Position numbers and translations under genes: made by a program. DNA of 64,000 nt, taken from positions 35,156,703-35,220,702 of the forward strand of contig OX463822.1 in assembly GCA_949825045.1 (NCBI GenBank). The letters run 5' to 3'. Source of the DNA: Argyresthia goedartella (Eukaryota > Arthropoda > Insecta > Lepidoptera > Argyresthiidae). Positions 1-9,864 of this stretch are shown one piece after another (within the stretch, counting starts at the first letter, position 1; each line of letters starts with the position of its first letter). A model generated the notes under the pieces. That model worked only from the letters and a program-made list of their open reading frames with translations, was not told where the DNA came from and made no database searches.

Positions 1-278
1 TATGTGTATCTATGTATTTATTGTATTCTATTAATTTATTTTATAGTATGTGTAGGATGTATTGTGATTTATCTGATAGTATATTGACTTTATTTCTTTC
101 TTTTAAATCTTAATTGTACACTAGGACTACCTCTCTATAAATATTTTTCCTTTCCTCACAGGTTAGCTGTAAGAAATTTCTTTTTAGAAATAAGCTCACC
201 TTTGCATATTGTTCGTTATATTTTTTTCCATTGTGTTTTCTGTGCAATAAAGAATTATTATTATTATTATTATTAATT
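1..278 (+). mobile_element. LINE 3' UTR end (5'-truncated or cut by window edge)
   Basis: There is no reading frame here. The segment ends in a polyadenylation-type signal AATAAA (246-251) followed by a run of ATT units to about 278, the usual 3' end of an insect LINE. A stretch around 160-215 (TTAGCTGTAAGAAATTTC and what follows) looks like 3' UTR sequence I associate with lepidopteran LINE tails; that link is from memory and unverified. The body of the element lies outside the window. Confidence 0.5.
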
Positions 279-564
279 TTCGATTTCTACAATAAAATAT
301 AATTAATTATTTCTTTCTTTATATTAATTAATTCAAATACAAATCAATAAATAGTAATGGCAATAAAGTAAAATGTCAAAAATTAAACTATGTTTCGTTC
401 AATACACTTTATTTATTCGAACTTTGTTAACAATGAAATTCGACGGTAGTTGTAAATACTAGGTGCAGATTTAGGTAATATGTATGTACTTAAGTATGTT
501 AGCACAGTTCAGTGAGCGAGTCATCGAGCGTATGCGTCGATCTGTTAGAAGTCGGTTCTCGGAG

Positions 565-1270
565 CTGTCCAGCCAGAAAGGTTTAAGCAGTCTAGAGCGC
601 GGTCTCTGAAGAATTGATCGCTCCGTTTTTTTTTTGTTTTGGAGGGGAAAAAAATGGAATTACCCATGCCTAGGAGTCAGACCTCCCTGCTACGTCCGGG
701 TCCCCACATATTGAGCTGGCATCAGCTCGTGTGGTATACGGACTAAAAACAACCCCTTTGGCTCTTAAAAAGTATTCACTTAAACATCACATTTAAGTTC
801 ATGTAGCAGAAGCGCTTTTATCCGATGCGTTTTGTAGGTGACCGACCGTATGTTTTGGTGGCAAAAAATAACGCGTGTCGTCGCTGGCCTGCCTTTTTTT
901 TGTTGGAGGGGAAAAATTTATATTACCCATGCCCAGGAGTCAGACCTTCCTGCTATGTCCGGGTCCCCACATATTGAGCGGGCATCAACTCGTGTATTAT
1001 ACGGACGAAAAACAACCCCTTTGTGTTTACCGTTATCTGTCTAAGACTTTACTGTGAGCTATATGGCTTATGGTCCAGCCAGAAATGTTCAAGCAGTCGA
1101 GAGCGCGGTCTCTGCAGAATTGATCGCTCCGTTTTTTTTTTTGTTGGAGGGGAAAAAATGGATTTACCCATGCCCAGGAGTCAGACCTCCCTGCTATGTC
1201 CGGGTTCCCACATATTGAGCGGGCATCAGCTCGTGTGGTATACAGACTAAAAACAACCCCTTTGTGTTTA
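565..1270 (+). repeat. Three-copy degenerate tandem module
   Basis: Three related modules lie in the same orientation at about 567-765, 888-1036 and 1072-1270. Each has a T-run, then GTTGGAGGGGAAAAA, a block with CAGGAGTCAGACC, TGTCCGGGT and CCCACATATTGAG, and ends in AAAAACAACCCCTTTG. Modules 1 and 3 also share an upstream part (GTCCAGCCAGAAA to GATCGCTCCG) that module 2 lacks. No long conserved frame runs through all three, so I do not call it coding. Origin unknown; it could be a tandemly amplified piece of a TE or of a transcribed non-coding locus. Confidence 0.6.
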
Positions 1271-1904
1271 CAGTTGTCCTACTAAGAATTTACAGTGAGC
1301 CATGGCCTCGGTATATGCTGAAGGCTTTCTACCTGCAATTTGTCCTTTTGGGCGATATTTATGTGTATATGATATATAGTTGATCGCTCCGGCTCCGCTG
1401 GCCCGAAAGTCGGCAGCGGTATACGCGGGGTGCGCGGGATGTGACGCGACGCACGGTATCAGTGGGGAGCGCGCAAGTGCCATGAAGATGCTGCGCACGT
1501 TTCACAGTCGTTGTGCATTACGGCGGTTATTATGTTACAACTATGAATTTGGCAATAAAATATCAAAGTGATAATAATGTCGATAAAACAAAAGAATAAA
1601 AATTAAATAGAAATAAATTACTAATTGTAGTCAATTACTATGTCATTATACGCCAGGCGTAAGAAATTTGATATACGAATAGAACACAGAGCATTGAATA
1701 TTAGAGAGAGGACAAGAGCCGCCGTGCCCTCACCACTGCCGCAACATCGTCAGCGTACATGAGTACCTCGGCGGTATCGACGTATCATATATTTGATCTT
1801 CAGATTTCACTATCAGTGAACACACTATAAGCAAAACTAACTGCATTGGGGAACTTGGCGTGATTTTGAGAAGACAAATTTCTATTCAAAAAAACTAAAT
1901 ACAA
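1271..1904. other. Stretch with no recognisable gene
   Basis: This holds a GC-rich patch at about 1380-1500 inside AT-rich sequence and one arm of a 28-bp direct repeat (1685-1712). Short open frames show no recognisable domain. Confidence 0.5.
1685..1712 (+). repeat. 28-bp perfect direct repeat, left copy
   Basis: The 28 bases starting CACAGAGCATTGAATATT are repeated exactly at 3825-3852. The similarity continues weakly afterwards (GACAAG here, GATAAG there, then a CGCCG-rich stretch). The two copies bracket the family A fragment and the nested endonuclease-domain LINE. They may be a very long target duplication or two copies of an older repeat. Confidence 0.6.
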
Positions 1905-3822
1905 AAGTCAAAGTACAATTTATTTATTAGTAGATATGTACATATTTTTTATTTTAAATATAATAATAGTTATTATGTTACTTGAACATACATTTTAAAA
2001 TACTTTGTACAAAACTTAAATATGCAAAAACACACACACACACACACACAAACACACTAAGAAAATAAAGCGCCCCGGACCATATCAGATGCAAAGGTCC
2101 CCATCACGCTGGCGGCGTTTCCGCGCTGCACTGCGAGGGAGATCCTCTGCATAAGATAGAACCCGGAGCGGCGGTCATAGCCACGGTCCCTCAGGCGGCG
2201 CCCTATTTCCCTAATGAATGCCTTGCCCTGCACTCCCAAGACCTCGGTGGTTTCTATGGCAAGCGGGACGAATATATACTGGCCCAAAAGCACAGAGTAC
2301 TTTTGGGTTTTCATCCTCGCTGCCTCTTCGGCTGCGGCCCCCGGGGTGGTCACGGTCGATGCCAGGTGGGACGGAGCGAATGTGCAGACACACGTCGCAT
2401 CCCAAAGCAATGACCGTCCCCTCTCCCACGGGATCATGGTCAGGCCATTCGGGCGTTTCCCATCGGTACGGCACAGCCCCGCGGGCTCCAATACACAAGG
2501 TATATTGGCTGTTACAAGAGCCCGCTTGACGATGTCATTGATAGAGGAGTGCCGGGAAAGCCTGCCCGCGCTTCGAACGCAGTGAAGGCCGTGCCGACCA
2601 TGAGCGTCCACACCCGCACCACACACACAGGTATGAGACTGGCAGATGTCACAGCCAAGGCGCAAGGCCACAGCCACGCGCAACGTGTCATTGTCCAGAA
2701 ATGTTCCTAGTTGTGGAGAAGGCAAGGCGTGGAGCCAGAGCCCTGACTCTGGCTGCGAAACTGCGCGCAGTCGTGCCAGCTCGACCCCCGAACTCCGGTC
2801 CAATAACTCGTTAAGCGTGACTCCACACGATAACTCATCCCAATTACGTTGTGAGTGCGGGTGCTGGGGCGGAGTGCTACCAGGACACCAATCATGCCAT
2901 AACCCTAATGCCTCCTCCGCGAAGGGGATACGAAAACCATCACCATGGATATTTAAAATAAGAGTGACAAGGTCTCGCACCCCATGCGACGAAGACAAGA
3001 AGGCCGGCAGCTCGGTGTCGCGCAACCGTCGAATGCCTAAACCACCGTGCCTGATGGGCAAAGCTGCTTGGCACCACTGAGAGGAAGTCATTTTGATATT
3101 GATAATCGATTCTAATGAGGTCTTCAGTACGTTATCATACTCAGTGGATTCCTCCCTACAAAGCCACGTCGGAGCCGTACGCAACGTGTATGTAAGCCTG
3201 GGAATTGACAGACAACTCCTCAGGATTGTTAGTGCGACGTGGGCTGGGAGTTGTTGTAAGTGATCCTTGGATGCCAAGAGAGCTCTTGTTTTGGCCGATA
3301 AGACACCCGGGATACCCTCGGGGAAGACTGGTGCACCCAATAAATATACATATATATATGTACATATACTAAGCAAACGTAATTTTTTGCCTTCTCTCGA
3401 CATAGGACCACTGTGGGAGAAGCAGGGCGTAAAAACTCCCAAAGATTAATTTTTAGATCTCTTTTAAAAATAGGTAGTGCTTAACTAATACAAATATTAC
3501 AGTATTAATTATTATAATTAATAAGCGGGAATAAATTATTACAAAATTATTAACAGAAAGGTCTGTGTTGAACCAGATTAACCCCTACAGTCCCGTCATT
3601 TAAGTAATCTTGAACATTGTAATATCCCTTTTTTGACAATATCGCTTTAACATGGTTTTAAAATTACTCAAATGCAAATTTCAAATTCACCAGGGGTATC
3701 TTATTGTAGTAGATTATGCAATGACCGTTGAAATAATTACTAACCTTCGCGAATCTAAACCGGAGCACAACCAGTCTGTGATTATTTCTTAGGAAAACAT
3801 TACAGTTATCGCTAAGTTTGAG
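1905..3822 (-). mobile_element. CR1-like LINE family A, 5'-truncated copy D, split by another LINE
   Basis: The sequence 3357-3822 matches the 3' part of the longer family A copies at 26.5, 40.3 and 49.0 kb: the same 3' UTR (AAGCAAACGT, ACCACTGTGGGAGAAG, TTTTTAGATCTCTTTTAAAAATAGG) and the last RT codons, read on the minus strand. Its 3' tail (AAAGTCAAAGTAC, 1905-1944) has been pushed away by an insertion at 1945-3356. That insertion is flanked by TATGTACATA at 1935-1944 and 3357-3366, a 10-bp target duplication. The copy is truncated at about 3822. Confidence 0.75.
2057..3346 (-). pseudogene. C-terminal part of a LINE ORF with a restriction-like endonuclease-type domain
   Basis: About 430 residues are open, ending at a stop at 2057. 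The N-terminal part (GAPVFPEGIPGVL, IPRLTYTLRTAPTWL, RHGGLGIRRL) resembles the region after RT. The C-terminal part has a Cys/His cluster (CDIC, then CVCGAGVDAHGRHGLHC) and an endonuclease-like core (RTDGKRPNG, then LLWDATCV). This order fits a PD-(D/E)XK restriction-like endonuclease as in R2/HERO-type elements, though I did not search it. The PD position reads PN, which would remove one catalytic acid. The RT core and 5' end are missing, so the copy is 5'-truncated and dead. A CA repeat lies at about 2030-2055 in its 3' UTR. Confidence 0.6.
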
Positions 3823-3824
3823 AC

Positions 3825-3852
3825 CACAGAGCATTGAATATTAGAGAGAGGA
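3825..3852 (+). repeat. 28-bp perfect direct repeat, right copy
   Basis: Identical to 1685-1712. It starts within three bases of the 5' truncation point of family A copy D and runs straight into the stretch that contains the possible THAP-like exon. Confidence 0.6.
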
Positions 3853-4063
3853 TAAGTCGCCGCGCAGCGGCTGACCCTTGTATGTCCAGTGTGCATACAG
3901 TGCATTCAGTTGCTCTCGCCGCGCAGCGAATGCACGCGCCGATCACCTTAAAAAACCGACAAAACTTGGCTTTATTTTCTATAATTCCGGCCTGTGCAGT
4001 TGTCCTATGTGAAAATTGCAGTGATTCGACAAATTTCCATAACAAGGGGACAATATTTCACAT
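3834..4063 (+). other. Possible THAP-like zinc-finger first exon (tentative)
   Basis: A frame open from the ATG at 3834 ends in PACAVVLCENCSDSTNFH and then GTIFHM. The spacing C-x4-C followed by an FH about 18 residues later looks like the start of a THAP domain. A consensus splice donor (CAT|GTAAGTA, GT at 4064-4065) sits exactly where THAP genes often have an intron, just after the FH. No second exon with the CxxH pair or AVPTIF-like motif was found downstream before Jockey-1 begins. It could be a decayed or interrupted host exon, part of a P-like transposon, or chance. Confidence 0.25.
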
Positions 4064-4065
4064 GT

Positions 4066-4689
4066 AAGTACTGCAAATACAATATTTCTTCAATTAAACA
4101 AAACGATTAACGAAATATTACGAGGAAGTAATGTTATTGAGTCGCATTGTGACGAAACAAACATTTGGTTTATTTCTCAGTAGGTAGAAATATATTTATT
4201 TAAACATTCTCCAAAATGCGGATAAACTTTAAGAGCTATGAAATAAATTATGAATCATAAATTTAAAATGAACATGGTTTAACTTCACCGTTGCTTTCAG
4301 TGGATATCGAATTATGACCATGAAATAAACGAAATAAATGAATATGAATATGAATATGACCATTTTACACATTTGTGATGTTGTTTTGAAATGTCGCATT
4401 TACCATGGCTCATTCAATCGAAACTCATACTTAAAGGTGTTTAGTTACGATATAGTTTGGTAGAACTTTATTGACTATAATGGCAATAAGTGGTTTTATA
4501 TAGAAAACAAATGCGTATTATTTTATTTCCATCATTTTATGATGTTATAAAGTCTATTTCTAGTTGATCTGTATGATCTAAAATATAAAGTGTGTATACG
4601 GTGTAGACCAGTAACCAATCCGAGCATTGAGTTTCGAAAGGAAATGAAACGAACCAATCAGAATGACTCGCGGAGTTTTACATTGTGCT
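4066..4689. other. AT-rich stretch, nothing recognised
   Basis: This contains a short GAATAT repeat near 4339-4360. No convincing frame, RNA gene or repeat boundary was seen. The left end of Jockey-1 must lie near its right edge but is too diverged to place exactly. Confidence 0.5.
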
Positions 4690-4709
4690 TTGGCGAGCAT
4701 GCCTGGAGT

Positions 4710-5088
4710 AGTAAACCCCAAACGCCTCTCCTGCATCCTACCTGACGCGGACGAAGAAGACAATACGGATAACGAATCCTTATCAAATATGGCGCAAAAC
4801 AAAGTAATGTAGAAGATACTAAACGACATACGGCGAGAGGTCAGAGAAATTATCACTTTGGAGCTGCAGTCTACCCTACAATTCTACTCTGATAAAATCG
4901 ACGAGTATGAGGAGAAAATTGCAGTATATGAATCCAGCATCAAAGTGGTCGAAAATCAGTGCCAGGACCTGAAAAATTCTGTAAAAAATGCAATGCTCAA
5001 ATATGAGACTTTGGAACATAAAATGAATGCTTTGGAACAATCACAAATGTCAAATTACATTGAAATATGCGGTGTCAAGGAAGCTACC
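4710..5088 (+). pseudogene. Jockey-1 ORF1, 5' half
   Basis: Reads LPDADEEDNTDNESLS, then a coiled coil (TLQFYSDKIDEYEEKI, the same phrase as in Jockey-2 ORF1), then IEICGVKEATC, where BEL-1 begins. An in-frame TAG near 4839 breaks the frame. The PHD-type finger present in Jockey-2 is not visible upstream. The longer open frame that runs on from here to 5433 is a chimera with the BEL-1 LTR and is not a real protein. ORF1 proteins of this type bind element RNA in the ribonucleoprotein. Confidence 0.75.
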
Positions 5089-5693
5089 TGTTTAATTCCA
5101 CGCCTAAACCGAACGGCGTGGAGTCATGAGGGGACCTTTGCGCCGCACGTGAGAGAAAAGAATGATGAAATTTGTTTATTTTACCTTGTCACCGTAGACA
5201 GGAGATCGAAGGCTCGATTCGAGACAGGAATTCGGGAAAGGGGGCACAGTTGGGATAGGATGGGATCGAACCCTTGCCGTCGCTGTCCGACGGCGTGGCC
5301 GGCGCGCTGCTGCCGACACGTGGAGTCGCCGCTACCGATACGACGAGTTGGAGACCGTACAACTTCAACCTTCACCACGAATCACTTGACCGCTGACGCG
5401 AATCTAATTACAATCAATAGCCCGACGCTATGAGGTAGATTTACACTCTGACCAGGCCCGATGCCTGTTTTATGGTAATTGATACACCGAAATACCAATC
5501 AATGCCATGGGGCCCGAGCCGCCATGTTATCTCACCGATGAGACCAGAACAAGAAAAGATTAACCTCCAATTTTACATCTCGCTCCGATACGAGTGACAT
5601 CTGCGGTCCGATTCCGCTAGTGATGTCTCGATTACTCGCGATCGATTCGCGCAACAAAAAACCGGTGCGTTTCCGACGCATAAATACTAAACA
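5089..5693 (-). repeat. BEL-1 3' LTR (605 bp)
   Basis: Read on the minus strand it begins TGTTTAGTATTTATGCGTCGG and ends in TTAAACA. It matches the LTR at 10511-11118 with only a few differences over about 510 bp, but the last 90 or so bases on the low-coordinate side (U5) differ strongly. Near that end, TCCACGCC (5097-5104) and GGCGTGGA (5115-5122) form an 8-bp stem, also present in the BEL-2 LTRs. Confidence 0.9.
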
Positions 5694-5727
5694 GTCACCC
5701 GCCCGGACAGGCCCGAACCTGTCCCTA

Positions 5728-7812
5728 ATCAATAGGAAGGCGAGAAAGTGTTGCGACCGCTCTCTTGAGGACCGAGTCCCCCACCCTGACTTCTGCTGAT
5801 CGAGGCGTGCCATCCCGACCCGTGTACAAATTGACGATCCGTCCTCGTCTCCATCTCAATGATGGCAGGTTCGCATCCTTAATCAGCACCAAATCACCGA
5901 CTTGAGGGGGGCTCGTCCGGTCAGTTCACTTAAGGCGCTGCTGCAAGATGTGCAAGTACTCAAGGGACCACCGTTTCCAAAAATCTTGAGCCATCTGCTG
6001 CAACATCTGCCACCTAGTTAACCGACTTAACTTAACATCACCGAATGGGTATTCTGGCAGGGCGTTAAGGGGCTGACCTATCAGGAAGTGACCCGGCGTC
6101 AACGCTTCCAAATCATTTGGATCCGAACTGAGCGGCCACAACGGACGCGAGTTCAGTGTCATTTCAATTTTACAGAACAGCGTCGCAAGCTCTTCAAAGC
6201 GTAGAGAGGTCTCACCGATGATCCTCGTCAGGTGCGACTTAGCCGATTTAACCGCAGCCTCAAATATTCCTCCCCAATGAGGACATCCCGGCGGACTGAA
6301 AACCCATTCAATCCCTCGTCGGGAGCAAGCCGTACCGATGGCATCCTGATTACCGTTCAGGAATTGAGTGACCTCCTGCAGATATCGCCTGGCTCCGACA
6401 AAGTTTGTGCCGTTGTCCGAACGGATTAATGTCGGGAGGCCCCTTCGTGAGACGAACCGATCTAGACAAGCGATAAATGCCTCCGTAGTGAGGTCACTGA
6501 CCACCTCCAAGTGGACTGCCTTCGTGGCCAAGCACACGAAGACGCACAGGTATGCCTTCACTAATTTGGCGTTCCGTAGCTGTGAAGACTTGACCGTGAA
6601 TGGTCCCGCGAAATCCGTTCCGACACCCGCAAAGGGCCGGATTTCGTTAACCCTATCCGAGGGCAAATCGCCCATCTGGGGCTGCATCGTAGCCGCCTTG
6701 GCCCGATAACAAGGCAGGCACCGAAATACGACGCTACGCACTAAGCGTCGTCCCGATAGAATCCAGAACTCGCGCTGGAGAAACGCCATCAAGGCGTGGC
6801 ATCCGATATGCCCATTCCGAATGTGTCGATCCTGTATCAACAGTTCGACCAACTTCCCTTTCCTAGGGAGTAACAACGGGTGGCGAGCCGCATAAGGCAG
6901 GTTGGCATTCCGCAGCCGACCTCCTACCCTCAGCAATCCTTGAGGGTCAATAAACGGGTTGAGCCGAGCCACAGCTCCCTTCAGTTGGACGCGTCCGCGT
7001 CTCAGAATGTCCAATTCGGACTTAAAGTGCACCGTCTGCACGTTCCGTACCAATGCGAACAACGCATGGTTCCGTTCCCGTGGTGTCAGGACCTGTGTCC
7101 GCACTCGTTGCGCCTCAGAATTCCGACAATTCCGCGCAAATTGGCAGATCCAGGCGGTCACATTGACCAGCTTGTCGAGCGAGCTGTACCGTTCCAGCAG
7201 GCTGAGCTCCTCTTCCGGCTCTGGTTGCGTCGTACAGACACCAACTGTCAAGGCGCCGTTCGCCGTGGTAACGCGTGGACTCATTGGCCAATCCGATTCG
7301 GCTTGAGTCAACCATTTTGGACCCCACCACAAGGGATGTCCAACCAACTCCGGAGCGTGACACAATCGACCTGACCGAAGGCGACCAGTATTGTTCCGAC
7401 AAGACTGTTCACACTCCCCCTCAACCGGGTCCAACCGGCGGACCGTAGGTGGTTCCTCCACCTCCCAAAACTTCTGTATCACCTCCGAGAGTACAGAACC
7501 GAATAAGGGACTACGAGTCGCTAGGCGTGGGGCAGCCGGCATGACCGGACCCATTACCGCATGGCCCAGTCTGGTGTTGACCGAAACCAGACCAGTCGCC
7601 TGCAACACGTGGACACCTGGCACTAACAGGTATCCCAAGGCATCGACACCCAATAAAATGTCTACTGGGCCCGGAATGTCGAACTCCGGGTCAGCCAGTG
7701 ACAACCCAGCGACCAACTGTCGCACCGAGGGCGACAACCGTACGTGAGGGTGTGAGCCCATCACATTAGGCATGACTAATGCCGTGACCGTCAGATTCAC
7801 CGATGAATCCAC
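5728..7812 (-). pseudogene. BEL-1 pol remnant: protease tail, deletion junction, integrase
   Basis: Residues 1-110 are the protease end and spacer (PVDILLGVDALGYL, EVEEPPTV). The frame then passes through GRLRSGR to LCHAPELVGHPLWWGP, which in full BEL/Pao elements flank the RT and RNase H; both domains are absent. The integrase follows: an HHCC finger (DRHIRNGHIGCH, RCLPCYR) and a DDE core with GTDFAGPF, SDNGTNFVG and GGIFEAAVK, all three acidic residues present. A TGA at 5926-5928 replaces the tryptophan codon seen in BEL-2, and the C-terminal tail continues in frame to about 5728. Integrase would insert cDNA made by another element's RT. Confidence 0.85.
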
Positions 7813-8048
7813 CCGTGACGAGAGAGTAATCCGACATACTCCCTTAACGGAACCGACTTCCGTGTTCCCAATTCCCCGAATGGAATGTGGATACTGGATA
7901 CTCCCTTACCGAAATGCCCAACCGTCTTACAAGGTTGCACGAGACTAAGCACACAAGATTTGCCGTCCGAACTCCACGCTATCACCGAGGCGGTGGGGAG
8001 CATGACCGTCTGTGGAGTGGCGGCACCTTGTAAGTGGGCGGCGTGTCC
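7813..8048 (-). pseudogene. BEL-1 aspartic protease remnant
   Basis: It starts in frame with gag after a TAG at 8049-8051 and contains MLPTASVIAWSSDGKSC. Compared with BEL-2 at 48430-48470, roughly 35-40 bases that encode the catalytic ALLDSGAQG motif are missing near 7948, and a small GTATCCA-like insertion lies near 7890. The protease is therefore dead and the frame is shifted. BEL proteases normally process the Gag-Pol precursor. Confidence 0.8.
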
Positions 8049-9864
8049 CTAGCGGGAACCCCCGCGGGATCCGAACCCGCTCAGACATCCGTCGGCCTGG
8101 TAACTCGGCTGCTGATATGCCACCGGTGGCATATCAGACCGCATGTACATTAGGGGGTCCCAACCCGCATAATAGGCCCCTCGCTGTCCAGGTACCCGAC
8201 CATACCGGACTGTGAATGGTGTGCCTGGTGGCCACCGTGGGTGGAGGGGGGAGAGCGGATCTAACCGGGGGCGCTCTAGGAATGGGGGCGACATCCGACT
8301 GTTCGCCTCCCTGTTCGCCTCCCAGAGCGACGGGCAGGGTGGCGCAGAAGGTGGTGGGCTCCCAGCCTTCGCGCCACTCACAGGTGCCATCTGACACCCG
8401 CCCGTAACACGCGGTGAGCCAGCGGCCCGAAGTCCTCGCTGGCCCTGGATAGCGGCGACCGAACCCCGGCTATCCCGCCTGTTACCCCCCGCGCTGCCCC
8501 CTTCCCCTCGGGGGGGGTCCCGTCCGCGGGTACCCCAGTCACCCCGTTGGTGACTCCCGTTGCACGGAGGGGGACTGGGTCCGGCCCTGGTTGGGCCCTG
8601 TGACCGACCAACCTGAGTCCGGCCCTGGTGACCGTCCGATGGGCCTGACCGGTTCAGGCACAACACGACGTGGTGCCTGCCACCGCAGCCCTCACAGGGG
8701 GACGCCCGTGAGCACTCGCTCAGCGGGTGCGGCCCCAAGCAACCGAAACACAATGGGTGGCGGAAGACTACCTTCCTGCGGGCAGCCACACCGAGCGCCT
8801 TAAAGTTGGCGCAACTGGTCACTTCATGACCGGCACTGTCGCAGTGCACACAGCCGTCACCCGACGGCGCGGCACTCAAAACGCCAAATTGTTTTGACCG
8901 ACCACCCCCCCGTGGGGGTGGGGGGCGCGGCCCCTCCCGCATCCGCGCGGGTTGGCGCTGCACACTGGCCTCCGAATCCATGGTGTCGCATCGCCTGCAT
9001 TCACCCTCCAAAAACTCCGTTAATTGGACGAGCGTGGGCAGTTCCGAGCTACTGCCCCCATGCAGCTGTTCAAACCGACTTTGAACAGCTGCAGGCAACC
9101 GTGACAAAACCATATGTAACACAATATATGACCATTGGTCTACCGGCAGACCAAGGTTCTGAAGGGCCTTAGTGGCCACCAGCAGAGGGTTGAGCACCTG
9201 TACCCGGATGTCAACATCCCGGGTTACTCTTGGTATGCTAAACAGCTTCCCCAGCTGCGCATCAACCAACCGCCGTTTGTGTTGGTAGCGGTCAAACAAT
9301 ATGACCCGGGCAATCTCATAATTGCCCGCCGTAACCGTTAGGTGACCGACCAACTCCTTCGGTTCACCCCGCAGTGCCATCAATAGCTGGGCCAACTTGT
9401 AGGCGCTGTCCAGGTCGTCCCGACCGTGGACCAGGCTATCGAACAAATTGATGAATGCCGGCCACTCATCAATTGCCCCACCGAAGGCCGGAATCTCCAG
9501 GTGTGGAAGCCGTCCAACCACACCCTTAAGGGGGGGGGTCTCCGCTACCCTCCCCGCGGTCATCCCGACGCGACCGCTTAATTTTTTCGGCGCGACGCTC
9601 GATGTCGCCCAAGCACTCCATCGCTTGGTCAGCATCCGCGCAGAGCTGCCTCACTGCAGCCACCGAGGCCTCATCCGTAAGCCCGAGGGCTTCAGCCTCG
9701 GCAGCCAGCCGACACACCTTCCCGACGCGTGTCATTGCGTCCTCCACACGCTTGAGCAGGACATCGTCCATGTCGGGTCGCTCCACATACTTGTGAGTAT
9801 GGGCGAGCCATCTCATCTCCTCACGGACACCATATCGCAGTACCGTCAAGGGCGAAGGTGCCAT
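8049..9864 (-). pseudogene. BEL-1 gag
   Basis: The start MAPSPLTVLRYGVREEM at 9864 matches BEL-2. A coiled-coil N-terminus is followed by the BEL capsid-like region (LPHLEIPAFGGAIDEWPAF, ALRGEPKELVGHLT) and zinc-knuckle motifs (CVHCDSAGHEVTSC, CFGCLGPHPLSEC, CEGCGGRHHVVLC), then a Gly/Pro/Arg-rich tail. A frameshift lies in a G-run near 9526-9540 (nine G here, different in BEL-2). The frame closes with TAG at 8049-8051, and the protease continues in the same frame. Gag would form the particle that packages element RNA. Confidence 0.85.

Noticed and set aside
565..1270. CRISPR-like or satellite array
   Set aside because: Only three modules of unequal length, long degenerate units and no regular spacers, in a eukaryotic setting.
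4858..5433. 191-codon open frame
   Set aside because: It runs from Jockey-1 ORF1 across the BEL-1 boundary at 5089 into the LTR, so it is a chimera created by the insertion.
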